The notes under the pieces were generated by a model, which ran no database searches, was not told where the DNA came from, and saw only the letters and a list, made by a program, of their open reading frames with translations. A DNA stretch of 64,000 nt. Origin: Cupriavidus sp. EM10. Lineage in GTDB: Bacteria; Pseudomonadota; Gammaproteobacteria; Burkholderiales; Burkholderiaceae. Positions 47,701 to 58,303 of this stretch are shown piece after piece. The stretch spans positions 620,001 through 684,000 of the forward strand of contig NZ_CP076061.1 of the NCBI RefSeq assembly GCF_018729255.1. Direction: 5' to 3'. A program made the position numbers and the translations under genes. The first letter of the stretch is position 1. Every line of letters begins with the position of its first letter.

Positions 47701-49339
47701 ATCTCCACCATGCCATCGGCCGTCACTTTGCCGCCGGAGTTGTCGAGCGTGACGCTGACGACTGCGAGCCCGGTGTCGGCGCGCAGCGCGCCGCCGGTGT
47801 TGTCGACGGCATCGGCGACTATCTGCATCCACGCGCCCTGCATGCCCAGGGGTTGGTGTCGGCCCCGCCAACGGTGTCACGATTGACGACGCGGTCGGCT
47901 TCCACGTTCAGCCGGTTGCCGGCGTGGATCAGCCCGGCGGTGTTGTCCAGCGTCCCGGCCGTTGCAAGCGTCGCGTCGCCCTGTGCGATCAGGGAGCCGC
48001 CCTTGAGGTCGAGTGTGCCGCCAGAAAGGCTGGCGTCGGTGCCGGCAAGGATCCTGCCGCCGGACGTGATGCGGTCCGTCGCGGCCAGGTTCATCCGGCC
48101 GGGCTGGGTGAGCTGGGCGGCGTCATCGACGCCGGAGCCTAGCGTGCCGTGGTTGGCGATCCGTTCCGCCCGGGCCAACAGATCGCCGCCGGCCGCCAGC
48201 GTGCCGGTATTCGACAGCGAACCGCTGGCAACTGCCTGGATGCTTCCTTGCGTGGCAACGGTGCCGGCATTATGGATAGCGGCGCCTGCGACTGCCGCGT
48301 TGCCCTGTGCTTGCAGCCGCGCGCCATCCACGATGCGCACGTCGCCATTGCTCTCCACCACGATGTCGCCGGTGCTGGCTGCGATGGTGCCGCCCAGGTG
48401 GAAGCCGACGCCCTTCTCGGTGCCTACCAGCCGTACCGCTCCGCCGTACATCGCGCCCACCGCCGACGCATCGATGGCATATGCCGGCGCCGCGCCGCTG
48501 CCGGGCAGTGCGGTAGCCTCCAGACTGGCGTAGTCGACCCGGTTTGCACCGGCGACGGCATTCAGGTGGCCCGTCCACAGCCCGGCGTTGATTGCCATCG
48601 AGCGCGCCAGCAGGTCCACTTGCGCGTGCGGGCTCGACAGCCCCTGCCCCTCGATGGCGATGCGGCCCTGTTGCACGTCGAAGCCGGCCAGCCTGCCATC
48701 GGCGTCGTACATGCCACGCCCGGTGGAGAGCGTGAAGCGATCGGCATTGATCGTGCCGCAGCCCGCGCACGTGATGCCGGCCGGGTTGACCACCACGAGG
48801 GAAGCGCGGTTGCCGGCAATCTCCTGCATGCCTAGCAGCTGCGACGGGTTGTGCGCCGTTACCTGCTGCACGATGGTGCCGGCGTGCTGGTTGCCCAGTT
48901 GCGGATTGCCCTGCACCCAGCCCGCGATCCGCGTCTGGCTGGCATGCCCGGCATTGTTGACGACCACGCCGGACGGCCCGACGTTGTAGTCGGTAAAACG
49001 GTTGATGCTGGTGCCGCCCGGCCGGTTGGGCGGCGCGATATTGACCACGGGCGTGCCGTTGGCTGCCGTGCCGACGAACGGCCGGGCGCCCGGCACGTCG
49101 CGATCCACGTGGATCGGCAGGGTCTGGGCTTGCGCCGGTGGGCCGGCCAGCACCGCGGTCAGCGCTGCGGTCAGCACCATGATCGGCGTCGTCGGCAAAG
49201 TTGCCATGTCGACGGCGACGCTGCCATTGCCGCTGCCTCGGGTGCCGCCGTTCTTGCCTCGCCCCGCTGCAGATTCGTGCACGGCCACCAGCATGCCGCG
49301 TGCCGCGTTGAACACCAGCCGGTACAGATACCTGTTCAT
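41744..49339 (-). pseudogene. cdiA: CdiA/FhaB-type contact-dependent toxin, split by three apparent frameshifts
   Basis: A very large TpsA exoprotein. It has an extended signal peptide (MNRYLYRLVFNAARGMLVAV), the haemagglutination/TPS secretion domain (about residues 75-260, with NAGHASQTRIAGWVQGNPQL), then long filamentous beta-helical repeats and a C-terminal region ending in a toxin. Three one-base shifts at 47849-47852 (GGGG), 43094-43097 (CCCC) and 42101-42106 (CCCCCC) split it into four frames. Adding one base to each run gives a continuous 2532-residue protein with sensible joins (NPLGMQGAW, AKTVGDIADS, RVQGGTMPDA). Neither VENN nor ELYN is seen at the toxin boundary. The last 115 residues are unassigned and encoded in lower-GC DNA. 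Confidence 0.9.
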
Positions 49340-49584
49340 CTCATCCCCCGATCGGACGCCGCCAGGCCAGGCAGGCGGCAAGGGAAATGAGCCTATTCAG
49401 GCACCCTCGGCCGGTCTATCGGAGGAAATTGAAATGTGGAACGAAATGCAGCTTCCTTGTGTCACGCAGCGCCCGTCTTCGGGGGCTGGCGCTGGCTCGA
49501 ACAATTTCAATACTTGCTCGAAGAAATTCACATCACGTCGTGATATCCGTACCGTGTATTCGCCAGCAATGACCCATCCTCTTT

Positions 49585-50028
49585 TTCGCCTGCCCCACGC
49601 AGGGCGACCCGCAGTGCGAGGTCAACAAGGGCCTGAACTGCGTCAAGGGCTATTTCCTGTCGAAGATCATGTACGGGCAGGACCGGCTGACCCGGCCCCT
49701 GCTGCGCATGAAGAATGGCAAGTACGACAAGAATGGCGATTTTGCCCCAGTCAGCTGGGACCGCGCGTTCGACGAGATGGAACAGCAGTTCAAGCGGGTG
49801 GGCCCGACCGCGGTGGGCATGTTCGGCTCCGAGCAGTGGACGATCTGGGAGGGCTACGCCGCGTCCAAGCTCATGAAGGCCGGCTTCCGGACCAACAATA
49901 TCGATCCGAACGCCCGCCATTGCATGGCATCGGCCGTGACCGGCTTCATGCGCACCTTCGGCATGGATGAGCCGATGGGCTGCTACGACGACTTCGAGAA
50001 CGCCGACGCCTTCGTGCTCTGGGGCTAG
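49585..50028 (+). pseudogene. napA: napA fragment (periplasmic nitrate reductase)
   Basis: An internal piece of the molybdopterin nitrate reductase, about 145 codons. [37 protein letters not shown] and [19 protein letters not shown] are highly typical of NapA. Both ends are missing: the iron-sulfur N-terminus is gone, and it stops at TAG just after ADAFVLWG. It continues in the same frame into a ccmH-like segment. It is a deletion relic. Confidence 0.8.
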
Positions 50029-50487
50029 ACGGGGGCTGCGCCGCTGTCCGACGCGGAACTGGATGCCCGCGTCCACGCGCTGTCGCAGCAGCTGCGCTGC
50101 CTGGTGTGCCAGAACCAGACGCTGGCCGACTCGAACGCCGATCTGGCGGTCGACCTGCGGCGGCAGATGCGCGCGCAACTGGCACAGGGCGCCAGCGATA
50201 CGGCCATCAAGGAATACCTGGTGCAGCGCTATGGTGATTTTGTGCTTTACGATCCGCCGTTCAAGCGGTCGACGTGGTTGCTTTGGTTGGGGCCGTTTGG
50301 ATTGTTGGTGGGGGTGGCTGGCTGGCTTTGGTGGAGATGGAGGCGCCTGCCCTCACCCCGGCCCCTCTCCCGCTTGCGGGAGAGGGGAGCAAACCGGCGG
50401 GAGAGGGGAGCGAGCCAGCGGGAGAGGCTGCTCGAGGCCTTCGGCGCGGCGGCGCGGCAGGCAGCCGGCACCGCCACGGCGAAATAG
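50029..50487 (+). pseudogene. ccmH: ccmH-like fragment (cytochrome c maturation)
   Basis: The mature part of a CcmH haem-lyase protein: APLSDAELDARVHALSQQLR, the CLVCQNQ thiol motif near the start, RRQMRAQLAQGASDTAIKEY and a membrane helix (WLLWLGPFGLLVGVAGWLWW). The start codon and signal peptide are missing; the frame is open back to the napA relic's TAG. A REP-like repeat (50349-50427) lies in frame within the C-terminal tail. It is probably not functional. Confidence 0.75.
50349..50427. repeat. REP/BIME-like repeat element
   Basis: GCCCTCACCCCGGCCCCTCT, then a stem CTCCCGC/GCGGGAG and partial extra copies of the right arm. The same unit recurs at 57500-57791 and 62289-62403. Confidence 0.75.
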
Positions 50488-50650
50488 CCGGAACTCGTCG
50501 AACTACGATTCCAGACACCTCCCATTCTCGGAAAATTCCGATGCCAGTGACGTGTCGTGCGCATGCTCCTGATCTGGCCGCATTCGCACTGTCCGCAACT
50601 TGTCGGGGGACAAGTGACAAGCCAATGAATCGCTGCACAATGCCGCGACT

Positions 50651-51112
50651 TTGGATGACGGCCTTGGCCAGTACGAAAATGACGGACACCCACCACGCAC
50701 CGCCGGACGCCGCGCCGCTCAGGAGGGCGCCGCAGCGCAGGCGTCTCGCCGTCGCCCTGCCCGTCCGCCCGCCCGAGAGCCACCACGCCCCCTGCCCCTC
50801 CGGCATATCAATACCACCCACCTGCGCCGCTTCGTCATGCTCATGCAGCACGAATCCGCCATCGCGGCGGAGCGCCACACGGGCATCCGTGCGGCCTGCA
50901 TCCACTACGCGATCCGCCGGCTCGAAGACCGGCTCGGCACCACGCTGTTCCTGCGCGAAGCCGCGTCGATGCAGCCCACGGCCGCGGCGCGCCGGCTGTA
51001 TCCGTGCGCCATCCGGCTGCTGTCGATGTGGGACACCCTGGTGGCCGAATCCGCCGCCGCCAGCAAAAGGGCCATCCGGCACCCATCGGGTGGCGCGGGA
51101 CAAACATCGTAG
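50651..51112 (+). pseudogene. LysR-type DNA-binding domain without effector domain
   Basis: HLRRFVMLMQHESAIAAERH, then GIRAACIHYAIRRLEDRLGT and TLFLREAASMQPTAAARRLY follow the LysR helix-turn-helix and wing pattern. The frame stops at 51112, about 85 codons into the domain, with no effector domain. The N-terminal part is Arg/Pro-rich and the start codon is unclear. It lies between napA/ccmH relics and a transporter gene, so it is more likely a relic than a stand-alone DNA-binding protein. Confidence 0.5.
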
Positions 51113-51146
51113 AATGGCCATTGGCTTGCATTCTGAGGATCAACCC

Positions 51147-52205
51147 ATGGCCGACCGCGATGGTCTGCATCACAAGACGTTCCTGCTGTTGCTGGCGATG
51201 GTCACCATCGCATTTTTCTGGATTCTGCTGCCTTTCTACGGCGCGGTGTTCTGGGGCGCCGTGCTGGCGATCATCTTTGCGCCGCTGCAGCGCAGGCTGG
51301 TGAAGGCGCTGCGGGGCCGCAACAACCTGGCGGCGCTGCTCACCCTGCTGCTGGTGCTGCTGCTGGTGATCCTGCCGATGATCGTGATCACGATGTCGCT
51401 GATCCAGGAAGGCGTCAGCCTCTACGACAACATCCGCTCGGGCCAGCTCAACTTCGGCCACTATTTCCAGTCCGCCGCCGATGCGCTGCCGCCGTTCGTG
51501 CGCGACATGCTGGCGCGCGCCGACCTGGCCAGCATTTCCGACGTCAAGGACAAGCTCAGCGCCAGCGCGCTGGCGGCCAGCCAGGTCGTGGCCACGCGGG
51601 CGCTGAGCATCGGCCAGAACACGGCCCAGTTCATGATCGGCTTCGGCATCATGCTGTACCTGCTGTTCTTCCTGCTGCGCGATGGCCCGCAGCTGTCGCG
51701 CCGGCTGCGCCTGGCCGTGCCGCTCAGTCCTGCCTACAAGCAGCACCTGATCCAGAAGTTCACGACGGTCGTGCGCGCCACTGTCAAGGGCAATATTGCC
51801 GTGGCGGTGGCGCAGGGCGTGCTTGGCGGCGGCATCTTCGCGGTGCTGGGCATCCAGGGGTCCCTGCTGTGGGGCGTGGTGATGGCCTTCCTGTCGCTGC
51901 TGCCGGCGGTGGGCGCCGGCCTGATCTGGGCGCCCGTGGCGGTCTATTTCCTGCTGACCGGCGCAGTGCTCAAGGGCTGCGTGCTGATCGGGTTCGGCGT
52001 GCTGGTGATCGGCCTGGTGGACAACGTGCTGCGCCCCATCCTGGTCGGCAAGGACACGCAGATGCCGGACTACGTGGTGCTGATTTCCACGCTGGGCGGG
52101 ATGGCGCTGTTCGGGCTGAACGGCTTCGTGATCGGGCCGCTGATCGCCGCGCTGTTCATCGCCTGCTGGGACCTGAACGACGCCGAGGACCCGGCGGCCA
52201 ACTGA
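51147..52205 (+). CDS. AI-2E family (PerM-like) transporter
   Basis: A 352-residue membrane protein with about eight helices, including FFWILLPFYGAVFWGAVLAI at the start, LLTLLLVLLLVILPMIVITM and a C-terminal GLNGFVIGPLIAALFIACW. This is the AI-2E transporter (formerly UPF0118) family. Members have been linked to autoinducer-2 export or sodium/proton exchange; the substrate here is unknown. GAGGA precedes the ATG at 51147. Confidence 0.92.
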   Translation: MADRDGLHHKTFLLLLAMVTIAFFWILLPFYGAVFWGAVLAIIFAPLQRRLVKALRGRNNLAALLTLLLVLLLVILPMIVITMSLIQEGVSLYDNIRSGQLNFGHYFQSAADALPPFVRDMLARADLASISDVKDKLSASALAASQVVATRALSIGQNTAQFMIGFGIMLYLLFFLLRDGPQLSRRLRLAVPLSPAYKQHLIQKFTTVVRATVKGNIAVAVAQGVLGGGIFAVLGIQGSLLWGVVMAFLSLLPAVGAGLIWAPVAVYFLLTGAVLKGCVLIGFGVLVIGLVDNVLRPILVGKDTQMPDYVVLISTLGGMALFGLNGFVIGPLIAALFIACWDLNDAEDPAAN

Positions 52206-52242
52206 CTTCACCAAGCTCACCGAAGCCAGCCCAGGAGACCCC

Positions 52243-53157
52243 GTGGACCGACTGCAGGCGATGAAGACCTACGTGGCCGTGGTGGAATGCGGCGGCTTCA
52301 CGCCGGCGGCGCGCAAGCTCGATGCGTCGCTGAGCGTGGTCAGCCGGATCGTGACCGACCTGGAAACGCATCTGGGCGTGCGCCTGCTCACGCGCACCAC
52401 GCGCCTGGTGCGCCCCACCGCCACCGGGGCCGCCTACTACGAGAACTGCCGCCGCATCCTGGCCGAGATCGACGAGGTCGAACTGGCCGCCGCCGGCACC
52501 CACGAAGCCCCGCGCGGGCGCCTGTCGATCACCGCGTCGATGCTGTTCGGCCGGCGCTTCGTGACCCCGGTGGTGGTCGAATACCTGCGCCGCTATCCCG
52601 AAGTCGACGTCGATTGCCTGTTCATCGACCGCGTGGTGAATTTCATCGACGAAGGCATCGATGTGGGCGTGCGCATCGGCCCGCTGCCCAGTTCGTCGCT
52701 GCAGGCCATCCCGGTCGGCCACGTGCGGCGCGTGGTCTGTGGCTCGCCCGAGTACCTGGCGCAACATGGCACACCGTCGTCGCCGGACGACCTGGCCGGC
52801 CATGCCGTGATACAGACCACCGGCATCTCCACCGCGCCAGAGTGGCGCTTCATGCACCACGGCGAGCCGCTGCCCGTGCGGCTGGCCCCGCGCCTGGCAA
52901 CCACCACCAACGATTCCGCGATTGCCGCCGCCGTGGCCGGCTTCGGGCTGACACGCGTGCTGTCGTACCAGATTGCCGACGAACTGCGCGACGGCAAGCT
53001 GCGGCTGGTGCTGGAAACCTACGAACCCGCGCCGCTGCCGATCCACGTAATCCACCGCGAGGGCCGGCACGCCATGCACAAGGTGCGCGCCTTTATCGAC
53101 CTGGCCGTGGACATGCTGCGCGCCCAGGCGTCGCTGAACCCCTCCGACATCGCCTGA
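52243..53157 (+). CDS. LysR-type transcriptional regulator, GTG start
   Basis: A 304-residue LysR protein starting MDRLQAMKTYVAVVECGGFT, with HTH LDASLSVVSRIVTDLE near residue 30 and an effector domain from about 90. The GTG at 52243 follows AGGAGA with normal spacing. The N-terminus MDRL(x)2M is typical of the subgroup regulating oxidoreductase or GST-like genes; the GST gene lies 126 bases downstream on the same strand. Confidence 0.9.
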   Translation: MDRLQAMKTYVAVVECGGFTPAARKLDASLSVVSRIVTDLETHLGVRLLTRTTRLVRPTATGAAYYENCRRILAEIDEVELAAAGTHEAPRGRLSITASMLFGRRFVTPVVVEYLRRYPEVDVDCLFIDRVVNFIDEGIDVGVRIGPLPSSSLQAIPVGHVRRVVCGSPEYLAQHGTPSSPDDLAGHAVIQTTGISTAPEWRFMHHGEPLPVRLAPRLATTTNDSAIAAAVAGFGLTRVLSYQIADELRDGKLRLVLETYEPAPLPIHVIHREGRHAMHKVRAFIDLAVDMLRAQASLNPSDIA

Positions 53158-53283
53158 TTCTCCTGGATTTCGCAAGAGTCCCTTCTTTGCCGGACCGTTT
53201 TTCCGGGATAAAAGGGTGTCTATAGTCGATCCGTACGCAGCGTTTGCGTCCGACACCGCAATAATCGACACAGGACATCCATC

Positions 53284-53894
53284 ATGAAACTTTACGGCCA
53301 CCCCTTTCGGGACATTCGCACCGCGCATGGCTCTTTTTGTCGCTGCTGGGCCAGCCGGCCGAGTGGGTCGACGTCGACCTGCTGGCAGGCGCCCACAAGA
53401 CGCCCGAATTCCTGGCCATGAACCGGTTCGGACAGGTGCCGGTGCTGGTCGATGGCGACACGGTGGTCTGCGATTCGAATGCAATCCTGGTCTACCTGAG
53501 CAAGAAGCTCGGCCGCACCGACTGGCTGCCGGAAGCCCCGGCCGCCGCTGCCGCCGTGCAGCGCTGGCTGTCGGTGGCGGCTGGCGACCTGGCCTTCGGC
53601 CCGGCGCGCGCCCGCATCATCACCGTGTTCAAGGCGCCCTACGACAGCAAGGACGCCATCGAGCGCGCACATGGGGTGCTGCAGCGGATCGACGATGCGC
53701 TGGCCGGCCGCCAATGGATTGCCGCCGACCATCCGACCATCGCCGATGTGGCGCTGTACAGCTACACGGCGCGGGCGCCCGAAGGCTATGTCGACCTGAA
53801 GGCCTACGCCAACGTGCGCGAGTGGCTGGCGCGCGTGGAAGCGCTGCCCGGCTTTGCCCCGTTCCAGCAGACCGCCATCGGGCTGGCTGCCTGA
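53284..53894 (+). pseudogene. Glutathione S-transferase, one apparent frameshift near the start
   Basis: A GST-type protein. The N-terminal thioredoxin-like domain is MKLYGHPF, then (other frame) [20 protein letters not shown] and [14 protein letters not shown]. The C-terminal helical domain has [14 protein letters not shown] with the N-cap Asp. Adding one T to TTT at 53305-53307, or one C to the CCCC before it, joins the two frames with the expected GHP[FL]SGHSH start; the protein would be 203 residues. It conjugates or reduces with glutathione; the substrate is unknown. Confidence 0.85.
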
Positions 53895-53956
53895 AACGCG
53901 TCCAACGCATCGCACGCACCCACCCACCCATCCGCTTCGGCAAAAAGGAGGCCGCC

Positions 53957-54937
53957 ATGACCCCGCACCCCGCTCCCCATGTGGAAATCCTGCCTGGTAC
54001 GCCCTGGCATACCGGCGAGCGACTGCTGCAGGCCAGCATCGGCGCCGACGAACGGCTGGCCGAAGTGGGCTCGCGCGTGGTGCGCGACTATATGCCCGAC
54101 CAGCATCGCGATTTCTTTGGCATGCTGCCGTCGATAGTGATTGGCACTGTGGCGGCCGACGGACGTCCCTGGGCCACGGTGCGCGGCGGCCGGCCCGGCT
54201 TCATGCATTCGCCCGATCCGCGCCAACTCGACGTGGCCCTGGTGCGCGACGCCGACGACCCGGCCGAAGCGGGCATGGCGGACGGCAACGCCATCGGGCT
54301 GCTCGGCATCCAGCCGCATACGCGGCGCCGCAACCGCATGAACGGCACGATCCATCGCGACGATGCGCAGGGCTTCCAGGTATCCGTGGAGCAGAGCTTC
54401 GGGAACTGCCCGCAATATATCCAGAAGCGCGAGCCCATCCTCATCCGCGACCCCGCCACGCCGGCCGGCCAGCCGCCCAGGATGCTGGATGCGCTGGACG
54501 CCCAGGCGCGCGCCCTGATCGGCCATGCGGATTCGTTCTTCGTGGCCACCTATGTGGACCTGCCCGGCGGGCAGCGCCAGGTGGATGTGTCGCATCGGGG
54601 CGGCAAGCCCGGCTTTGTGCGTGTCGATGACGATGGCAGCCTGACGATTCCGGACTTCCAGGGCAATACGTTCTTCAACACGCTCGGCAACATGATGGTC
54701 AACCCGGTGGCCGGACTGGTGTTCGTGAGCTACGCCACGGGCGATCTGCTGCAACTGAGCGGCCGCACGGAGGTCATCGTCGATTCGCCAGAAATCGCCA
54801 CCTTCGAGGGTGCGCAACGGCTGTGGCGCTTTGTGCCCGAGCAGATCGTGCGGCGCGACCGCGCGCTGCCGCTGCGCTGGGACATCGACCCCGACGGCGC
54901 GTCGCCGCAGGCGCTGGCCACGGGCAGTTGGCGCTGA
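53957..54937 (+). CDS. Pyridoxamine 5'-phosphate oxidase family protein
   Basis: A 326-residue protein with an FMN-binding split-barrel fold. MLPSIVIGTVAADGRPWATV is the typical first strand pair, and GQRQVDVSHRGGKPGFV and FVSYATGDLLQLSGRTEVI belong to a second split barrel. AAGGAGG precedes the ATG. It follows the GST gene by about 60 bases, a frequent pairing in Burkholderiaceae. The substrate is unknown. Confidence 0.88.
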   Translation: MTPHPAPHVEILPGTPWHTGERLLQASIGADERLAEVGSRVVRDYMPDQHRDFFGMLPSIVIGTVAADGRPWATVRGGRPGFMHSPDPRQLDVALVRDADDPAEAGMADGNAIGLLGIQPHTRRRNRMNGTIHRDDAQGFQVSVEQSFGNCPQYIQKREPILIRDPATPAGQPPRMLDALDAQARALIGHADSFFVATYVDLPGGQRQVDVSHRGGKPGFVRVDDDGSLTIPDFQGNTFFNTLGNMMVNPVAGLVFVSYATGDLLQLSGRTEVIVDSPEIATFEGAQRLWRFVPEQIVRRDRALPLRWDIDPDGASPQALATGSWR

Positions 54938-55069
54938 AATTCCGTCCGTGGCACGTGGCGCCGGGCCCACTGCTGTCACGGAATTGTCATCTCCCGACCG
55001 GACGATGGGCGTCTGCCGCGCGCCAGGCGGCAGCCATCGCCTGTTTCATCCTGTCTGGGGAGCACAACG

Positions 55070-56695
55070 ATGAACACCCACGTTCAAGCGGCCAATCGCG
55101 CCGCGACACCGCACGCCCGTCCCGACCTCGACCGCCGCCCAGGAAAAATCACCTGGGCGTTGTTTATTGCGCTGCTGCTGCTCGGGCTGGGCTACGCCGG
55201 TGCCAGCCTGTTCCACGATGTGTCCAGCACGGAGGCGCCCGCGACCACGCTGCTGCCCTACCTGTTGCTGGGCGTGGCCCTGCTGATCGCGCTGGGCTTC
55301 GAGTTCGTCAACGGCTTCCACGACACCGCCAACGCGGTGGCCACCGTCATCTACACCCATTCCCTGCCGCCGCACTTCGCCGTGGTCTGGTCGGGGCTGT
55401 TCAATTTCCTGGGCGTGCTGGTGTCGAGCGGTGCCGTGGCATTCGGCATCATCTCTCTGCTGCCCGTCGAGCTGATCCTGCAGGTCGGCTCGTCGGCCGG
55501 CTTTGCGATGGTGTTCGCGCTGCTGATCGCGGCCATCATCTGGAACCTGGGCACCTGGTGGCTCGGGCTGCCGGCGTCGTCGTCGCACACGCTGATCGGC
55601 TCGATCATTGGCGTGGGCGTGGCCAATGCGCTGATGCATGGCCGCGACGGCACGGCCGGCGTGGACTGGCCGCAGGCCATCAAGGTGGGTTATTCGCTGC
55701 TGCTGTCGCCGCTGATCGGCTTTGCCTGCGCGGCGGTGCTGCTGCTGGTGCTGCGCATGCTCGTGAAGAACCCGGCGCTGTACGAGGAGCCCAAGGGTAA
55801 CCAGCCGCCGCCGTGGTGGATTCGCGGCCTGCTGGTGCTGACCTGCACCGGCGTGTCGTTCGCGCACGGGTCCAACGACGGCCAGAAAGGCATGGGCCTG
55901 ATCATGCTGATCCTGGTCGGCACGGTGCCGCTGTCGTACGCGCTGAACCGCGCCATGCCCGTTGAAGAGACCACGCGCTTCGCCGCCGTGGCGCAGGTCA
56001 CGCGCGAATCGCTGCAGGCCGGCATGCCGGGGGCGTCGCCAATCGATACGCCGGCCGACGCGCGCGCGGTGCTGTCCGACTATCTGCGTACGAAGGAATT
56101 CAACGACCGGGTGGTGCCCGCCCTGGCCGGCATCTCGGGCACCATCGGCGACCAGGTGCGGGCGCACAAGTCGCTGGACAAGGTGCCGTCGACGGCCGTG
56201 ACCAACGTCCGCAACGACATGTACCTGGCGTCCGAGGCGATCCGCCTGCTGGGCAAGGACAAGCACGTGTCCTTCGATGCCGGCACGAAGGAAAACCTGA
56301 AGGCGTTCCAGCGCGAACTGGACACTGCCACCAAGTTCATCCCGCTATGGGTCAAGGTGGCGGTGGCCATCGCGCTGGGGCTGGGCACGATGGTGGGCTG
56401 GAAGCGCATCGTGGTGACGGTGGGCGAGAAGATCGGCAAGTCGCACCTGACCTACGCGCAGGGCGCGTCGGCCGAACTGGTGGCGATGGCCACGATTGGC
56501 GCCGCCGACATGTACGGGCTGCCGGTGTCGACCACGCACGTGCTGTCGTCGGGCGTGGCGGGGACGATGGCCGCCAACCGGTCGGGCCTGCAGATGTCCA
56601 CGATCCGGAACCTGGCGCTGGCCTGGATATTGACGCTGCCGGCCGCCATCATGCTGTCGGGCGGGCTCTACTGGCTGTTCTCGCACCTGTTCTGA
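55070..56695 (+). CDS. Inorganic phosphate transporter, Pit family
   Basis: A 541-residue membrane protein with the two PiT signature blocks: [18 protein letters not shown] near residue 85 and [15 protein letters not shown] near residue 265. It also has a final helix set ending LYWLFSHLF. Pit carriers import phosphate as a metal-phosphate with protons. A long loop of about 120 residues lies between the two halves. The ATG at 55070 is preceded by GGGGAG. Confidence 0.94.
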   Translation: MNTHVQAANRAATPHARPDLDRRPGKITWALFIALLLLGLGYAGASLFHDVSSTEAPATTLLPYLLLGVALLIALGFEFVNGFHDTANAVATVIYTHSLPPHFAVVWSGLFNFLGVLVSSGAVAFGIISLLPVELILQVGSSAGFAMVFALLIAAIIWNLGTWWLGLPASSSHTLIGSIIGVGVANALMHGRDGTAGVDWPQAIKVGYSLLLSPLIGFACAAVLLLVLRMLVKNPALYEEPKGNQPPPWWIRGLLVLTCTGVSFAHGSNDGQKGMGLIMLILVGTVPLSYALNRAMPVEETTRFAAVAQVTRESLQAGMPGASPIDTPADARAVLSDYLRTKEFNDRVVPALAGISGTIGDQVRAHKSLDKVPSTAVTNVRNDMYLASEAIRLLGKDKHVSFDAGTKENLKAFQRELDTATKFIPLWVKVAVAIALGLGTMVGWKRIVVTVGEKIGKSHLTYAQGASAELVAMATIGAADMYGLPVSTTHVLSSGVAGTMAANRSGLQMSTIRNLALAWILTLPAAIMLSGGLYWLFSHLF

Positions 56696-56765
56696 GGAAA
56701 TTGCGGGAATATTCAGGGAATGGCGGCACCTGTGCCACAATCGCGCCAGTTTTTGGCCCGACTGG

Positions 56766-57497
56766 ATGCCGCCCATGTCCCTGGAAGCCCTGCAGAACAT
56801 CAATCCGCAATCGCTGCTCGATACCGCCATCAGCCTGGCCGCCGCGTTCATCCTGGGCGGCATGATCGGCTTCGAGCGGCAGTATCGCCAGCGCACGGCC
56901 GGCCTGCGCACCAACGTGCTGGTGGCGGTGGGCGCGGCGATCTTCGTCGACCTGGCCAACCATATCGCGGGGCATGACGGCGCGGTGCGCGTGATCGCCT
57001 ACGTGGTATCGGGCATCGGCTTCCTGGGCGCCGGCGTGATCATGCGCGAGGAAGGCAATGTGCGCGGGCTCAATACGGCCGCCACGCTGTGGTGCTCGGC
57101 GGCAGTGGGCGCCTGCGCCGGCGCCGACATGATCGCGGAAGCCGCCATTGCCGCGCTGTTCATCCTGGCCGCCAACACGCTGCTGCGGCCAGTGGTGGAC
57201 CGCATCAACCGCCAGCCGCTGCACACCACGGCGGTGGAGGTCACACACACCGTCCACGTGATTACGGCCCGCGATTATCAGAAAACGGCGATGCGTTTGC
57301 TGGAAGAAGCGCTGGAAGCGGCCCAGTACCCGACGCGCGACCTGGAAGTGCGCGCGTTCGGCGAGCAGGATGTGGAAATCGAAGCGGCGCTGGTCGCGAC
57401 ATCGGTGGACGGCGACGTGCTCGACCAGATCGTCGGCCGCCTGGGCGGCACCAGCGTGGTCAGCCAGGCGTTCTGGAGCGCGAGCACGACGGAGTAA
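56766..57497 (+). CDS. MgtC/SapB family membrane protein
   Basis: A 243-residue protein with an N-terminal MgtC domain: [56 protein letters not shown] and [19 protein letters not shown], with about five helices. The C-terminal part is soluble and ACT-like. MgtC proteins relate to magnesium and acid stress. ATG 56766 is used; ATG 56775 is an alternative. Confidence 0.92.
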   Translation: MPPMSLEALQNINPQSLLDTAISLAAAFILGGMIGFERQYRQRTAGLRTNVLVAVGAAIFVDLANHIAGHDGAVRVIAYVVSGIGFLGAGVIMREEGNVRGLNTAATLWCSAAVGACAGADMIAEAAIAALFILAANTLLRPVVDRINRQPLHTTAVEVTHTVHVITARDYQKTAMRLLEEALEAAQYPTRDLEVRAFGEQDVEIEAALVATSVDGDVLDQIVGRLGGTSVVSQAFWSASTTE

Positions 57498-57499
57498 GT

Positions 57500-57791
57500 C
57501 TTGCTCCCCTCTCCCGCCGGCTGAGGGGTTGGGGGTGAGGGCAAAGCGGTTCTGCTTGCCGATCTGTCGCAATTTGGACTGCCGAGCCCTCACCCCGGCC
57601 CTCTCCCACGGCGTGGGAGAGGGGAGAAAACCCGAGGCATTGACACCCGCCCGTGGTCTTGCTCCCTCTCCCGCCCGGCGGGAGAGGGTTGGGGGTGAGG
57701 GCAAGCGTTTCTGCTTGCCGATCTGTGGCAATTTTGGCTGCCGAGCCCTCTCCCCGGCCCCTCTCCCACGGCGTGGGAGAGGGAGAAAACC
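57500..57791. repeat. Two tandem copies of a REP/BIME-like element
   Basis: Copy 1 (57500-57632) and copy 2 (57658-57791) are each about 133 bases and near-identical. Both contain CTGCTTGCCGATCTGT and the inverted CTCTCCC/GGGAGAG units. They lie between the convergent mgtC-like and GAF genes. Confidence 0.8.
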
Positions 57792-57792
57792 A

Positions 57793-58301
57793 TCAACCCT
57801 CGATGGAATCCCGCACCGCCCCACCACCATCTGCCCCAGCATCCGCAGCGCCGTAATATCCTCGGCCGTCCAGCTATCCACGCCAGCCAGGTAGTTGAAC
57901 GTGCCAATAACCCTGCCGCCATCGCACAGCGGCACGTTGACCACCCCGTTCAACCCCAGCCCGCGAATCGTGGCGATGTCGTCGAACACGGCGGCCAGCG
58001 CCTCATCCCCTTCGCCGACGAAGACTTCGCCGCGTTCCAGCAGCTGGCGCGTCCAGGCGGTATCGCCCTTGACCTTCTTGCCGCCGGGCGGATAGGCCGC
58101 CGGGTCCGACGACCAGAGCCGGCGGATTTCACGGCTTTCCGGGTGCCAGGCGTTCATGGTCAGCAAACCCGGCCCGACGATGTCCAGCGTGGCCGCGCCT
58201 ACGGCATCCATGACGGCCTGCGGCGTGGCGGCGGCGCGCAGGCGGTCGAATAGCGGATGCAGGTGCGTCTGCCAGTGGCCCAGCGTATCGACGCTTGCCA
58301 T
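57793..58301 (-). pseudogene. GAF-domain protein, apparent frameshift at the 3' end
   Basis: A GAF protein of about 169 residues after repair. The fold is clear: TPQAVMDAVGAATLDIVGPG, WTRQLLERGEVFVGEGDEAL, GLGLNGVVNVPLCDGGRVIG, TFNYLAGVDSWTAEDI. As written the frame misses its stop and runs on across the repeats. Adding one base to CCCC at 57819-57822 gives MVVGAVRDSIEG and a stop at 57793. It starts 2 bases after the Bug stop on the - strand. The ligand is unknown. Confidence 0.82.
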
Positions 58302-58303
58302 GG

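Noticed and set aside
57500..57791. CRISPR or insertion sequence
   Set aside because: Only two near-identical copies with inverted units and no transposase; the same unit is dispersed elsewhere, as for REP/BIME elements.
56649..58301. GAF protein extended to 550 residues across the repeats and the mgtC-like gene, as if its 3' end had been overwritten by the repeats
   Set aside because: One added base at 57819-57822 gives a normal-length GAF protein with a stop at 57793, just before the repeats. The long extension is antisense sequence.
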